From assembly GCA_022482785.1 (NCBI GenBank), contig JAKVON010000001.1:124001-188000 (forward strand): 64,000 nt of DNA, read 5' to 3'. Positions 26,097-38,481 of the stretch are shown one piece after another. Below the pieces are notes generated by a model. That model was not told where the DNA came from, did not search any database, and saw only the letters and a list, made by a program, of their open reading frames with translations. This stretch comes from Atopobiaceae bacterium. Its GTDB lineage: Bacteria > Actinomycetota > Coriobacteriia > Coriobacteriales > Atopobiaceae. Both the position numbers and the translations under genes were made by a program. Within the stretch, counting starts at the first letter, position 1. The number at the start of each line of letters is the position of its first letter.

Positions 26097-27215
26097 CTAT
26101 TCCAGGTCCTCGAACGCGAAGCGGTAGTCGAGGCCGAGGTCGTCACGGACGGCGAGGAGGTCCCTCTGGACGCCCGCGCCCACGGGATCGCCCTTGTCCT
26201 TGCGGTCCTGCCAGGCGAGGTACTCCTTCTCCCCCGCCGTGTAGATGCGGGACTCCCCCGGCGCCTTCCTCGAGGCGCGCAGGTCGCGGCAGATGCCCCC
26301 CGCGATCGCCTTGAACGTGTCGAGGCCCATGAACGCCTCGGGGTCGACCACGAAGAAGAAGTGCCCGAGATGGTACATCTGCGGGCTCCCGTCGGGCGCG
26401 ACGCCCGTGAGGGCCTTCATGTACTGCCCGCCGGCAAGCGCGGACGAGAGGATCTCGACCACCGCCGCATAGCCATACCCCTTGTAGCCGGCGAGCTTGT
26501 CGCCGATGCCGCCGAGCGGCGCGAGCGCCGCCGTGCCCGTCGAGAGCGCCTCGAGGATCCGGGCGCTGTCGGTCATGGCCTCGCCCCTCTCGGAGACGAC
26601 CGTGCCCGCGGGCGTGGGCATGCCCTCGCGCGCGTAGTACTCGATCCTCCCCCGCTGGACGATCGAGGTGGCGCAGTCGATGCAGAAGGGAAACTCCTCG
26701 TCCGTCGGGAAGGCGAAGGTCAGAGGATTGGTGCCCATCATGTTCTCGACGCCGAACGTCGGGGCGATGGAGGGGCGCGCGTTGGTCCCGCACAGGCCGA
26801 GCAGCCCCTCCCTGCTCGCCATCGTGGCCCAGTAGCCGGCGATGCCGTAGTGCGTCGAGTTCCTGATGGCACCGCCCGCCATCCCGCATTCCCTGGCCTT
26901 CTCGATGAGACGCCCCATCATGTGATGGCTCGCGACCATGCCCATGCCGTCATGGGCGTCCATCACGAGCGTGGTGGGGGTCTCGCGGACGACCTCGAGG
27001 TCCGTCGTGGGGAGGAGCGTCCCCTTCTTGAAGCGGTCGATGTAGATGGGCTTGAAGCGGTTCACGCCATGGCTCTCGATGCCCCTGCGGTCGGACTCGA
27101 GCAGCACGTCCGTGCAGATGGCGGCATCGTCGCGCGGCACGCCGTAGCCCACGAAGGCATCCGTCATGAAGCTTTCCAGCTGGTCCCACGGTACGTATGG
27201 TCTCGTCTCGGGCAT
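26097..27215 (-). CDS. Malate/L-lactate dehydrogenase family (Ldh2) oxidoreductase
   Basis: 372 residues from the ATG at 27215 (GAGGAG seven bases before). The fold is the non-Rossmann NAD(P) family that includes YlbC, DpkA and ureidoglycolate dehydrogenase: SDRRGIESHGVNRF holds the catalytic His, and NSTHYGIAGYWA, MGTNPLTFAFP and GDKLAGYKGYG are family blocks. These enzymes reduce 2-oxo acids such as malate/oxaloacetate, pyruvate or 2,3-diketogulonate; the substrate cannot be fixed here. It is divergent from ettA across about 100 bases. Confidence 0.9.
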   Translation of the reverse strand: MPETRPYVPWDQLESFMTDAFVGYGVPRDDAAICTDVLLESDRRGIESHGVNRFKPIYIDRFKKGTLLPTTDLEVVRETPTTLVMDAHDGMGMVASHHMMGRLIEKARECGMAGGAIRNSTHYGIAGYWATMASREGLLGLCGTNARPSIAPTFGVENMMGTNPLTFAFPTDEEFPFCIDCATSIVQRGRIEYYAREGMPTPAGTVVSERGEAMTDSARILEALSTGTAALAPLGGIGDKLAGYKGYGYAAVVEILSSALAGGQYMKALTGVAPDGSPQMYHLGHFFFVVDPEAFMGLDTFKAIAGGICRDLRASRKAPGESRIYTAGEKEYLAWQDRKDKGDPVGAGVQRDLLAVRDDLGLDYRFAFEDLE

Positions 27216-27320
27216 CGTCCCGCTCCTCACGTGAGCTGTATCCGACAGTTCTCCCGTATGTACCCGCTGGCGGCAGATGGTACGCTACCTGGGTCCATCA
27301 GCCGAACCGAGGAGCGGGAC

Positions 27321-29000
<1,680 letters not shown>

Positions 29001-29044
29001 CCCCTCCGGCAGGGTGCCGGCCGGAAAAAAAGCAGCCAGGTCGT

Positions 29045-29073
29045 TTGACACCCGCCCCGAGGCGGGGTACAGT
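29045..29073 (+). promoter_or_regulatory. Sigma-A-type promoter of the trp operon
   Basis: TTGACA (29045-29050, a perfect -35) is followed by exactly 17 bases and TACAGT (29068-29073, -10). The spacer itself is an inverted repeat (CCCGCC-CCGA-GGCGGG), which could slow opening or bind a regulator. The predicted start near 29080 lies just before the T-box leader. Confidence 0.8.
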
Positions 29074-29079
29074 TCTCCG

Positions 29080-29373
29080 CAATCGAATAGCACCGCGAAA
29101 CCAATGAGGCGGAAGTAACGGTGGCCATGGACGCACAGAGAGCCCGCGATGCTGAGAATCGGGCCGAACCCAGACCATCAAATGGGCCGCCGAGGGCACC
29201 GGGAAAGGCGAGAGCCGAGTATCGAGTGACGTAGGGCACGCGTCAGTTGCCAGGGATGTGATCGCATCCCGCAGAGAGCGTGGCTTCTCGGAGCCACGAA
29301 TCAAGGTGGTACCGCGAGCTGACAGCCCGTCCTTGACGTGAGATTTCTATCTATGCGTCGGGAGGGCTTTTTT
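29080..29373 (+). promoter_or_regulatory. Tryptophan T-box riboswitch with intrinsic terminator
   Basis: The leader contains the T-box core AAGGTGGTACCGCG at 29303-29316, the AGAGAGCCC/GCTGAGAATCGGGC arm of Stem I near 29141, and an AGTAA loop motif near 29115. On the 3' side of Stem I, AAATGGGCC places TGG at 29183-29185 as the specifier, the Trp codon. The terminator arms are AGCCCGTCC from 29324 and GGAGGGCT near 29361, followed by six Ts (29368-29373). Uncharged tRNA-Trp would pair with the specifier and T-box, form the antiterminator and allow trpE to be read. The specifier assignment is by manual folding. Confidence 0.9.
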
Positions 29374-29402
29374 CATGCCCTCCCCAGGGACGGGAGGGCG
29401 AG

Positions 29403-30890
29403 ATGGAGTTCAGGCCGACACTCGACGAGGTGCGTTCGCTCGCCGCCGAGGGCACGTACGGATCGATACCCGTGAGCTGCGAGATTCTCTCGGATTCGGT
29501 CACGCCCCTCATGGCGCTGCGGCGCATGCAGCTCGTGAGCGACCACTGCTTCCTGTTCGAGAGCGCCGAGCCGCACGGCAGCCGGGGGCGCTACTCCTTC
29601 CTCGGCTACGGCCCGCGGCTCTGCATCTCGGCAAGGGACGGGAGGGTCGTCGTCGAGGGGGACGGCAAGAGCTCCGTGCGAGACGGACGGCCCGGCGACG
29701 TCATCCGCTCCGTGCTCGCAGGGTGCAAGGCGCCGAGGCTCGGCTACCTCCCTCCCTTCGCGGGGGGCCTCGTGGGCTACTTCTCCTATGACTATTTCAA
29801 ATACGCCGAGCCCAGCCTCGTGCTCGACGCCCATGACGACGAGGACTTCGCCGACCTCGACCTCATGATGTTCGACAAGGTCGTCGCCTTCGACAGCTAT
29901 TCGCAGAAGGTCGTCCTCATCTATGACATGCCCGTGCCCGCTGACGCCGAGGAGCTCGCCGCCTCCTATCGCCGGGCCACGGACGAGCTCGCCTCGATGA
30001 GGCGGCTCGTGCTCGAGGGCGAGCAGAGGGCCAACGTCTCCGGACGAATCACGAGCCCCGTACGCACCTTGTTCGACGAGGGCGCATACGCCGAGATGGT
30101 GCGCCGCGCCCAGGAGTTCATCAAGGCCGGCGACATCTTCCAGGTGGTGCTCTCCAACCGCCTCGACGCCGACTTCGAGGGCACCCTCCTCGACACCTAT
30201 CGCCTGCTCCGTACCATCAACCCCTCTCCATACCTCATCTACCTGGCCTCGTCCGAGCTCGAGGTGGCGGCGAGCTCGCCCGAGACGCTCGTGCGTCTCC
30301 AGGACGGCGAGGTGTTCACCTTCCCACTCGCCGGCACCCGCCCACGCGGGGCCACCCCCGAGCTCGACCTCGCGCTCGAGCGCGACCTGCTCGCAGACGA
30401 GAAGGAGCTCGCCGAGCACAACATGCTCGTCGACCTCGGCAGGAACGACGTGGGCAAGATATCCGAGTTCGGGAGCGTGAGGGTCGAGAAGCACCTCGCC
30501 GTCGAGCGGTTCAGCCACGTGATGCACCTTGGGTCAACCATCTCCGGGCATATCCGCCAGGGGTGCGACGCCATCGACGCCATCGATTCCATCCTGCCGG
30601 CAGGCACCCTCTCGGGTGCCCCCAAGATCCGCGCGGCGCAGATCATCAACGAGCTGGAGGACAACAAGCGCGGCATCTACGGAGGGACGATCGGCTACAT
30701 CGACCTGGCCGGCAACCTCGACATGTGCATCGCGATCAGGCTCGCCTACCACAAGAACGGCAAGGTGTTCGTACGCTCCGGAGCGGGCATCGTGGCCGAC
30801 TCCGTCCCTGGCAACGAGTATCGCGAGTGCGTCAACAAGGCGCGCGCCGTCGTCGCGGCGCTCGAGTCCGCGCAGAGGGGGCTGGACTGA
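29403..30890 (+). CDS. trpE: Anthranilate synthase component I
   Basis: 495 residues, full length. It converts chorismate and ammonia (from TrpG) to anthranilate. The N-terminal domain carries the Trp feedback-site region (FLFESAEPHGSRGRYSFLGYG, in part). The chorismate-binding domain has AGDIFQVVLSNR, FPLAGTRPRG, VDLGRNDVGK, PAGTLSGAPKIRA and SGAGIVADS. The start follows GGGAGGGCGAG and lies 30 bases after the T-box terminator. trpG starts at the base after its stop. Confidence 0.97.
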   Translation: MEFRPTLDEVRSLAAEGTYGSIPVSCEILSDSVTPLMALRRMQLVSDHCFLFESAEPHGSRGRYSFLGYGPRLCISARDGRVVVEGDGKSSVRDGRPGDVIRSVLAGCKAPRLGYLPPFAGGLVGYFSYDYFKYAEPSLVLDAHDDEDFADLDLMMFDKVVAFDSYSQKVVLIYDMPVPADAEELAASYRRATDELASMRRLVLEGEQRANVSGRITSPVRTLFDEGAYAEMVRRAQEFIKAGDIFQVVLSNRLDADFEGTLLDTYRLLRTINPSPYLIYLASSELEVAASSPETLVRLQDGEVFTFPLAGTRPRGATPELDLALERDLLADEKELAEHNMLVDLGRNDVGKISEFGSVRVEKHLAVERFSHVMHLGSTISGHIRQGCDAIDAIDSILPAGTLSGAPKIRAAQIINELEDNKRGIYGGTIGYIDLAGNLDMCIAIRLAYHKNGKVFVRSGAGIVADSVPGNEYRECVNKARAVVAALESAQRGLD

Positions 30891-31469
30891 ATGATCCTGA
30901 TCATCGACAACTACGACAGCTTCACCTACAACCTCTACCAGCTCATCGGATCCATCGAGCCCGACGTCGAGGTGGTGAGGAACGACGCCGTCGACGTCGG
31001 GGGGATACGGGCCCTGGCGCCGAGCCGGCTCGTCCTGTCCCCCGGCCCCGGGCGGCCCGAGGACGCCGGAATCTGCGTCGAGGCCGTCGGCGCGCTCGCG
31101 GGAGAGCTTCCCATCCTGGGGGTCTGCCTGGGCCATCAGGCCATCTGCACGGCATTCGGCTCGACGGTGGGGCCCGCCTCGCGCCTCATGCACGGCAAGC
31201 GCTCCCCGACGCGCCTCGACGCGACGAGCGCGCTCTTTCGCGGCCTGCCCCCCACGATCGAGGTCGGACGCTACCACTCGCTCGCCGTGGACCCCGCCAC
31301 GCTGCCCGCCTTCCTGCATGTCACGGCGACGGCAGACGACGGCGAGGTCATGGCCGTGGAACATGAGAGCCTTCCCGTCTTCGGCGTCCAGTTCCACCCC
31401 GAGTCGATCCTCACCCCGGACGGGGCCGCCATCGTCCGCAACTTCCTGCAGGTGCGATGGCCGAGCTAG
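30891..31469 (+). CDS. trpG: Anthranilate synthase component II (glutamine amidotransferase)
   Basis: 192 residues of a class-I amidotransferase. The catalytic triad is visible: Cys in GVCLGHQA, and His and Glu in [23 protein letters not shown] is the classical TrpG/PabA opening. It begins immediately after the trpE stop, and is a stand-alone subunit not fused to trpD as in enterics. A 66-base gap precedes trpD. Dual use in folate synthesis (as PabA) is possible, because no pab gene is seen. Confidence 0.96.
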   Translation: MILIIDNYDSFTYNLYQLIGSIEPDVEVVRNDAVDVGGIRALAPSRLVLSPGPGRPEDAGICVEAVGALAGELPILGVCLGHQAICTAFGSTVGPASRLMHGKRSPTRLDATSALFRGLPPTIEVGRYHSLAVDPATLPAFLHVTATADDGEVMAVEHESLPVFGVQFHPESILTPDGAAIVRNFLQVRWPS

Positions 31470-31535
31470 CGAACAGGCACCAGCGACGGAGGACGCGGCA
31501 CGCAACCAGGGCATCATCACAGAGAGGACCACATC

Positions 31536-32567
31536 ATGATTCACGAGGCAATCGTCAAGATCGTCGACAAGCAGGACCTCACCTACGACGAGGCGTACCA
31601 GGTCATGAACGAGATCATGGACGGGAGCACCACCCAGACTCAGAACGCCGCCTTCCTGGCCGCGCTCTCCACGAAGTCGGCCAAGGCCGAGACCATAGAC
31701 GAGATAAGCGGCTGCGCCCAGGCCATGCGCGACCACGCCACCAAGGTCGAGCACGACATGGACGTCCTCGAGATCGTGGGGACGGGCGGCGACAACGCCC
31801 ACTCCTTCAACATCTCGACCACCTCGGCCTTCGTGATCGCCGCGGGCGGGGTCAAGGTGGCGAAGCACGGCAACCGCGCCGCGAGCTCGCTGTGCGGCAC
31901 CGCCGACTGCCTCGAGGCCCTGGGCGCCAACATCTCTCTCGAGCCCGGGCAGTGCGTCGAGCTCCTCAAGGGCGTGGGCATGTGCTTCATGTTCGCCCAG
32001 AAGTACCACACCTCCATGCGCTACGTGGGCGCCATCAGGCGCGAGCTGGGCATCCGCACGGTCTTCAACATCCTGGGGCCGCTCACCAACCCCGCGCACC
32101 CCAGCTACATGCTGCTCGGCGTCTACGACGGCTACCTGGTCGAGCCCCTCGCCAAGGTGCTGGCCGAGCTGGGCGTGAAGCGCGGCTTCGTGGTCTTTGG
32201 CACCGACAGGCTCGACGAGATCTCCGCCTCGGCGCCCACCACGGTCTGCGAGCTCAGGAACGGCTACTATCGCACCGTCACCATCACGCCCGAGCAGTTC
32301 GGTCTCGAGCGCTGCTCGAAGGACGACCTCCTCGGCGGCACCCCGGAGGAGAATGCCCGGATCACGCGCGGCGTGCTCGAGGGCGAGCAGGGTCCCCGCC
32401 GCACGGCGGTCCTGCTCAACGCGGGCGCCGGCCTCTATCTGGGAGGCGCCGCCACCTCGATGTCCGACGGCGTCGAGCTCGCCGGGCGCCTCATCGACTC
32501 CGGCAAGGCGAAGGCCACCATGGAGGAGTTCTGCGCGGCGACGAGCGCATACGGGGAGCAGGCATGA
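31536..32567 (+). CDS. trpD: Anthranilate phosphoribosyltransferase
   Basis: 343 residues, the usual length. It joins anthranilate to phosphoribosyl pyrophosphate. The PRPP-binding loop is [19 protein letters not shown] and the anthranilate site includes [20 protein letters not shown] is a further family block. The start is preceded by AGAGAGGACC. Its stop overlaps the trpC start (ATGA), so translation is coupled. Confidence 0.97.
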   Translation: MIHEAIVKIVDKQDLTYDEAYQVMNEIMDGSTTQTQNAAFLAALSTKSAKAETIDEISGCAQAMRDHATKVEHDMDVLEIVGTGGDNAHSFNISTTSAFVIAAGGVKVAKHGNRAASSLCGTADCLEALGANISLEPGQCVELLKGVGMCFMFAQKYHTSMRYVGAIRRELGIRTVFNILGPLTNPAHPSYMLLGVYDGYLVEPLAKVLAELGVKRGFVVFGTDRLDEISASAPTTVCELRNGYYRTVTITPEQFGLERCSKDDLLGGTPEENARITRGVLEGEQGPRRTAVLLNAGAGLYLGGAATSMSDGVELAGRLIDSGKAKATMEEFCAATSAYGEQA

Positions 32568-33350
32568 TTCTCGACCAGCTTGCGGCGCACGCGAGGGAGA
32601 GGGTGGCGGCGGCGGAGGCGAGGCGCCCTCTCGCGGACGTCAGGGCAGCCGCAGAGTCGCTGCCCCCCAAGGCCCACGCCTTCTCGGCGGCGCTCGCCGC
32701 GCCCGGGCTCTCGTTCGTATGCGAGGTCAAGAAGGCGAGCCCCTCCAAGGGCGTCATCGACGAGCGGTTCGACTTCGAGGGCATCGCGCGAGCCTACGAG
32801 CGGGCGGGGGCCGACGCCGTCTCGTGCCTCACCGAGCCCGAGTGGTTCCTCGGCTCCGACGAGGTGTTCTCGGCGGTGCGCCGCATCGTCTCGGCACCGA
32901 TGCTGCGCAAGGACTTCACCGTCGACGAGTACCAGATCTACGAGGCCCGGCTGCTTGGCGCCGACGCCGTGCTGCTCATCTGCGCGATCCTCTCCGACGA
33001 CGAGCTCTCGCGGGGCATCGGGCTTGCAGGACTCGCTCGGCATGGACGCCCTCGTCGAGGCACACGACGAGGGCGAGCTGGCACGCGCGGGGGCGGCCGG
33101 GGCCCGCATCGTGGGCGTCAACAACCGCGACCTGCGCGACTTCTCGGTGGACCCGACGAGGGCGGCCAGGCTCGTGGGGGCCGCCCCCGCAGACGCCCTC
33201 TTCGTCGCGGAGTCAGGCGTCCGCGAGCCCGCCGACGTGCGCGGCCTCTCGTCGGCGGGCGTCGACGCGGCGCTCGTGGGCGAGGCGCTCATGCGCGCCG
33301 CGGACAAGGCGGCGACGCTCGCGGCCATGCGAGAGGAGGCGTCACGATGA
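32564..33350 (+). CDS. trpC: Indole-3-glycerol phosphate synthase, interrupted by one frameshift
   Basis: The first frame gives [17 protein letters not shown] (catalytic Lys), [17 protein letters not shown] and [17 protein letters not shown]. At a GGG run (33020-33022) the family match moves to the +1 frame and continues [43 protein letters not shown] and EALMRA to the stop. Deleting one G gives 261 residues, the normal length, with all motifs. The reading-frame break is therefore a one-base insertion, most likely a sequencing error in a gene flanked by intact trp genes. It overlaps trpD and trpF by ATGA. Confidence 0.88.
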
Positions 33351-33958
33351 GCTGCAGGATCAAGCTCTGCGGCATCCACACGACGGAGGGGGCCGAAGGC
33401 GTCAACGCCACCCGTCCGGACTTCGCGGGCCTCGTCTTCTGGCCGAGGAGCTCCCGCTTCGTGAGCGACGACGAGGCCGCACGGCTGCGCGGCATCATCG
33501 ACGACGACATCCCCTGCGTGGGAGTCTTCGTCGACGAGCCGGTCGAGCATGTGGCGTCGCTCGCCCGGGCGGGCACGATCGACATCGTCCAGCTGCACGG
33601 CAACGAGGACGGGGCCTACATCGCACGCCTGAGGGGCCTCGTGCCCGGAGTCGAGGTCTGGAAGGCGTTCGTGGTGCGGGACGAGGCGGACCTGCGGGCC
33701 GCACGCGAGAGCGAGGCCGACGTCGTGCTCCTCGACAACGGCAGGGGCACGGGGCGGGCCTTCGACCACGGCCTGCTCGCTGGGGGGCTCGGACGGCGAT
33801 GGGTGCTCGCGGGAGGGCTCGATCCCGAGAGCATCACGGCGGCAATCGAACGCTTCGCCCCCTGGTGCGTCGACGTGAGCAGCGGCGTCGAGACCGATGG
33901 CGCGAAGGACCCGGAGAAGATGAGACGCGCCGTCGTCGCGGCGCACGGAGGAGGAGAG
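33347..33958 (+). CDS. trpF: Phosphoribosylanthranilate isomerase, continuous in frame with trpB
   Basis: About 204 residues with [28 protein letters not shown] (catalytic region), [33 protein letters not shown] and [18 protein letters not shown]. It isomerises phosphoribosylanthranilate. There is no stop codon after the last family block: the frame runs straight into TrpB through [12 protein letters not shown]. It is either the N-terminal half of a TrpF-TrpB fusion, or its stop has been lost to a sequence error. Its start overlaps the trpC stop. Confidence 0.9.
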
Positions 33959-35194
33959 ATGCAAGGGACAGAGACCGACACGGCAGCGCGGCTCACGAGT
34001 GACGAGATGAGCCCGCGCTTCGGCATCCACGGGGGGCAGTACATCCCCGAGACGCTCATGAACGCGGTCATCGAGCTCGAGGACGCCTATCGTCGCTTCA
34101 AGGACGACCCCGAGTTCACCTCGGAGCTCACCGCGCTGCTCGACGACTACGCGGGTCGCCCCAGCCGACTGTACTACGCCAGGCGCATGACCGAGGACCT
34201 GGGAGGCGCCAAGATCTACCTCAAGAGGGAGGACCTCAACCACACGGGCGCCCACAAGATCAACAACGCCCTCGGCCAGGCGCTTCTCGCCAAGAAGATG
34301 GGCAAGACCCGTCTCATCGCCGAGACGGGAGCCGGCCAGCACGGGGTTGCCACCGCCACCGCGGCGGCCCTGCTCGACATGGAGTGCGTGGTCTACATGG
34401 GCGAGAAGGACACCCAGCGCCAGGCCCTGAACGTCTACAAGATGAGGCTCCTCGGCGCGGAGGTCGTCCCCGTGACCAGCGGCACCGCGACCCTCAAGGA
34501 CGCGGTCTCGGAGGCCATGCGCGAGTGGACCAGCCGCATCGCAGACACCCACTACTGCCTGGGCTCGGTCATGGGACCGCACCCCTTCCCCACCATCGTG
34601 CGCGACTTCCAGGCGATCATCTCGCGCGAGATCAAGGCGCAGCTCGCCGAGAAGGAGGGTCCGGGCACGCTGCCCGACGCCGTCCTCGCGTGCGTGGGCG
34701 GCGGCTCCAACGCCATCGGCTCGTTCTACCACTTCATCGACGACCCGTCGGTGCGGCTCGTCGGCTGCGAGGCGGCCGGGCGCGGCATCGACACCTTCGA
34801 GACGGCCGCCACCCTGAGCACCGGGAGGCTCGGCATCTTCCATGGCATGAAGAGCTACTTCTGCCAGGACGACCTGGGCCAGATCGCGCCGGTCTACTCC
34901 ATCTCGGCGGGCCTCGACTACCCCGGGGTGGGACCGGAGCACGCGTGGCTCCACGACATCGGGCGCGCCGAGTACGTGGCCGTCACCGACGAGGAGGCCG
35001 TCCAGGCCTTCGAGTACCTCTCGCGGCTCGAGGGCATCATCCCGGCCATCGAGAGCAGCCACGCGCTCGCGCACGCCATGCGCCTCGCGCCCACCATGCG
35101 GCCGGACCAGATCATCGTCGTAACGCTGTCGGGCAGGGGCGACAAGGACTGCGCCGCCATCGCCCGCTATCGGGGAGAGGACATCTCGGAATGA
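33959..35194 (+). CDS. trpB: Tryptophan synthase beta chain, in frame with TrpF
   Basis: About 411 residues from the internal Met at 33959, close to usual TrpB length. It condenses indole and serine with PLP. The PLP Lys lies in [42 protein letters not shown], and [16 protein letters not shown] are further blocks. The Met codon is directly preceded by GGAGGAGAG, a good ribosome site, so a separate TrpB could be made even if a fusion is also translated. Its stop overlaps the trpA start (ATGA). Confidence 0.95.
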   Translation: MQGTETDTAARLTSDEMSPRFGIHGGQYIPETLMNAVIELEDAYRRFKDDPEFTSELTALLDDYAGRPSRLYYARRMTEDLGGAKIYLKREDLNHTGAHKINNALGQALLAKKMGKTRLIAETGAGQHGVATATAAALLDMECVVYMGEKDTQRQALNVYKMRLLGAEVVPVTSGTATLKDAVSEAMREWTSRIADTHYCLGSVMGPHPFPTIVRDFQAIISREIKAQLAEKEGPGTLPDAVLACVGGGSNAIGSFYHFIDDPSVRLVGCEAAGRGIDTFETAATLSTGRLGIFHGMKSYFCQDDLGQIAPVYSISAGLDYPGVGPEHAWLHDIGRAEYVAVTDEEAVQAFEYLSRLEGIIPAIESSHALAHAMRLAPTMRPDQIIVVTLSGRGDKDCAAIARYRGEDISE

Positions 35195-36001
35195 GCAGCG
35201 AGCAGAGCATCCGCATCGCCGACGCCTTCGCGCGCGGCAAGGCCTTCGTCCCGTTCGTCACGGCGGGAGACCCCGACCTCGAGACCACGGAACGCCTCGT
35301 CCGCGCCATGGCAGAAGCCGGGCGCGGACCTCATCGAGCTGGGCATCCCCTTCTCGGACCCCACCGCGGAGGGGCCGGTGATCCAAGGGGCCAACATCCG
35401 CTCGCTCGCGCAGGGGACGACGACCGACAAGGTCTTCGAGCTGGTGAGGAACGTCCGCGGCCGCGGGGGCGTGACGGTCCCCATCGTGTTCATGACCTAT
35501 GCCAACGTCGTCTTCTCCTATCCCGGCGGCATCCGGGCCTTCTGCGAGAGGGCGGCCGAGGCCGGCGTCCAGGGGCTGATCCTGCCCGACGTGCCCTTCG
35601 AGGAGCACGAGGAGTTCGCCGCTCCCGCACGCGATTGCGGGCTCGAGCTCGTGAGCATGATCGCCCCGACGTCGAACGACCGCATACGCACCATCGCGCG
35701 GCAGGCGGAGGGGTTCGTCTACTGCGTCTCGTCCCTCGGGGTCACGGGAGAGCGCTCGAGGATCACGAGCGACATCGGCGGCATGGTCAGGCTGGTGCGA
35801 GAGGTGAGCGACGTGCCCGTGGCCGTGGGCTTCGGCATCTCGACGCCCGAACAGGCGGCACGCATGGCCTCGATCGCAGACGGCGCCATCGTGGGGAGCG
35901 CGATCGTGCGCATCATCGCCGAGCATGGGCGAGACAGCGTGGAGGCCGTCTCCGAGTACGTGCGCGCCATGAAGGATGCCGTGCGGCCGCGCGTCCAGTG
36001 A
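35191..36001 (+). CDS. trpA: Tryptophan synthase alpha chain, interrupted by one frameshift
   Basis: The first frame reads [27 protein letters not shown] (quoted in part) with the start overlapping trpB. At a GGG run (35320-35322) the match moves frame; removing one G yields [21 protein letters not shown] (in part), holding the catalytic Glu and Asp region. It continues through [26 protein letters not shown] and [14 protein letters not shown] to give 269 residues. The enzyme cleaves indoleglycerol phosphate and passes indole to TrpB. As with trpC, a one-base sequence error is the simplest explanation. Confidence 0.88.
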
Positions 36002-36041
36002 CCCAAGGACTATCCTGGAGCCGCAGGGGAAACGGAGGGTC

Positions 36042-36278
36042 GTGTCGTATTCGAGGGACATAGCACGCAAGCGCGCGGCCGACGCGCATCGGCCCGCAGA
36101 CGCGGGAGGCTCGAATTCCGGTGCCTTTCGCGCCTGCGGGCGCAAGAAGCGCTATGCCACGCGGGTCGAGGCCAAGAAGGCCGCCGACAGGTGCTCGAGG
36201 AGACAGGACGCCCCGAGGATCCACGTCTACGAATGCCCCATCTGCGGTGGGTGGCACCTCACGCACAGGAAGGCATAG
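36042..36278 (+). CDS. Small zinc-ribbon-like protein (CPICGGWHLT type)
   Basis: About 78 residues from a GTG that follows GGAGGG closely; an in-frame upstream region overlaps the end of trpA and is probably not translated. The core is FRACGRKKRYATRVEAKKAAD then VYECPICGGWHLTHRKA. The CxxC plus CGGWH pattern suggests a small metal or nucleic-acid-binding protein. Proteins of this shape are frequent in actinobacterial genomes but have no assigned role that I can name. A hairpin follows the stop. Confidence 0.6.
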   Translation: MSYSRDIARKRAADAHRPADAGGSNSGAFRACGRKKRYATRVEAKKAADRCSRRQDAPRIHVYECPICGGWHLTHRKA

Positions 36279-36286
36279 CGCCTCGG

Positions 36287-36325
36287 GGCGTCGAGGCTCG
36301 GTCTGGCGCCGTTCGCCTCGACGCC
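36287..36325. terminator. Bidirectional hairpin between convergent genes
   Basis: GGCGTCGAGGC and GCCTCGACGCC form a perfect 11-bp stem with a 17-base loop. It sits between the plus-strand small zinc-ribbon gene and the minus-strand enolase gene, whose 3' ends face each other. No T-run is present, so termination efficiency is uncertain. Confidence 0.6.
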
Positions 36326-36340
36326 GGAGCAGGCCGGCCC

Positions 36341-37681
<1,341 letters not shown>

Positions 37682-37688
37682 TTAAATC

Positions 37689-37703
37689 CTACCACTTTGG
37701 TAG
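37689..37703 (-). promoter_or_regulatory. Palindrome within the candidate enolase promoter
   Basis: On the minus strand, TTGGGT and TAGGAT are 17 bases apart about 60 bases ahead of the enolase start and could serve as -35 and -10. The spacer includes the inverted repeat CTACCA-AAG-TGGTAG. A regulator bound there would block the promoter. The remaining 150 bases of this gap show nothing further. Confidence 0.4.
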
Positions 37704-37853
37704 TAATTACCCAACACGAGAGGAATCTATCGGGGAATCGACAATGGGACGACCTGCTCGCATCGGAATGGCGCCCAGCGGCCACGAGGAAGGCCGTCGG
37801 GAAGCAGGCAAGGCGCCCCGCGACGATCTCCCGCAAGGCCGCCAGAGGCGCTA

Positions 37854-38474
37854 TCACAGACGGGAGAGCCCCTCCTGCGACCAGGCACCGAGCGCGCCGA
37901 TCCCGAAGAGGGCGAGGGCGAGCATCGGTGCTGCCAGAAAGGCGGGGAGGCCCTCCCCCACCGGCAGGGATGACGGCGCGAGGGCGAGGCGCGGGAGGAA
38001 GCCGAGCACGACGAGCGAGGCCATGCCCCCGACGAGGAGAGCCGCGCTGGCCACGGCGACGCGCCTCCCCGCCGCCCGCCTCCTCTCGGGGGTGACCTCG
38101 CGCCGCACGTGCCCATGGCCGGAGGCCTCGGCCCTCGCCATGGGCCAGACGCACTGCCCCACATGGAACGACGCCGCGAGGAACAGCCAGCAGACGGTTC
38201 CGGCGCCCCCGCGCGTCAGGCATGCCGCGACGGCGAGGGCGAGGCAGAGAGCCGTGACGACGAGCTGCGCCACGCGGGGCGCCTTCCAGCCGCCACGGCG
38301 CAGGGAGCGCCACCAGCGCAGGTTGAGCAGGTTGTGGAGGACGGCGAGGACGAGGAACGCGACGCACGGGAGGGCGCCCGCGGCGAGCGGCAGCGCGACG
38401 AGGCACGCCATGAGGCCGAGGTCGATCCCCGCCTTCACGTCGTGCATGCGCCTGGCGGAGGCCCTCGCCGCCAT
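37854..38474 (-). CDS. Membrane protein, DUF4405-like
   Basis: 206 residues with four or five hydrophobic helices. The stretch VLAVLHNLLNLRWWRSL resembles the His-bearing helix of DUF4405/cytochrome-b-like membrane proteins; a second His lies in ASFHVGQCVWP. Haem binding is possible but unproven. It starts eight bases after the esterase stop on the same strand, so the two are probably co-transcribed. Confidence 0.55.
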   Translation of the reverse strand: MAARASARRMHDVKAGIDLGLMACLVALPLAAGALPCVAFLVLAVLHNLLNLRWWRSLRRGGWKAPRVAQLVVTALCLALAVAACLTRGGAGTVCWLFLAASFHVGQCVWPMARAEASGHGHVRREVTPERRRAAGRRVAVASAALLVGGMASLVVLGFLPRLALAPSSLPVGEGLPAFLAAPMLALALFGIGALGAWSQEGLSRL

Positions 38475-38481
38475 GGGACGG

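Noticed and set aside
29001-29040. An intrinsic terminator of ettA from CCGGC/GCCGG and the A-run
   Set aside because: The homopolymer is A on the coding strand, so no U-tract would follow the hairpin in ettA mRNA.
31457-33350. A single giant trpC-F-B polypeptide starting in trpD
   Set aside because: The long frame starts in a shadow of trpD and, after the trpC frameshift, runs through out-of-frame sequence. Real trpC ends at 33350 and trpF begins at 33347.
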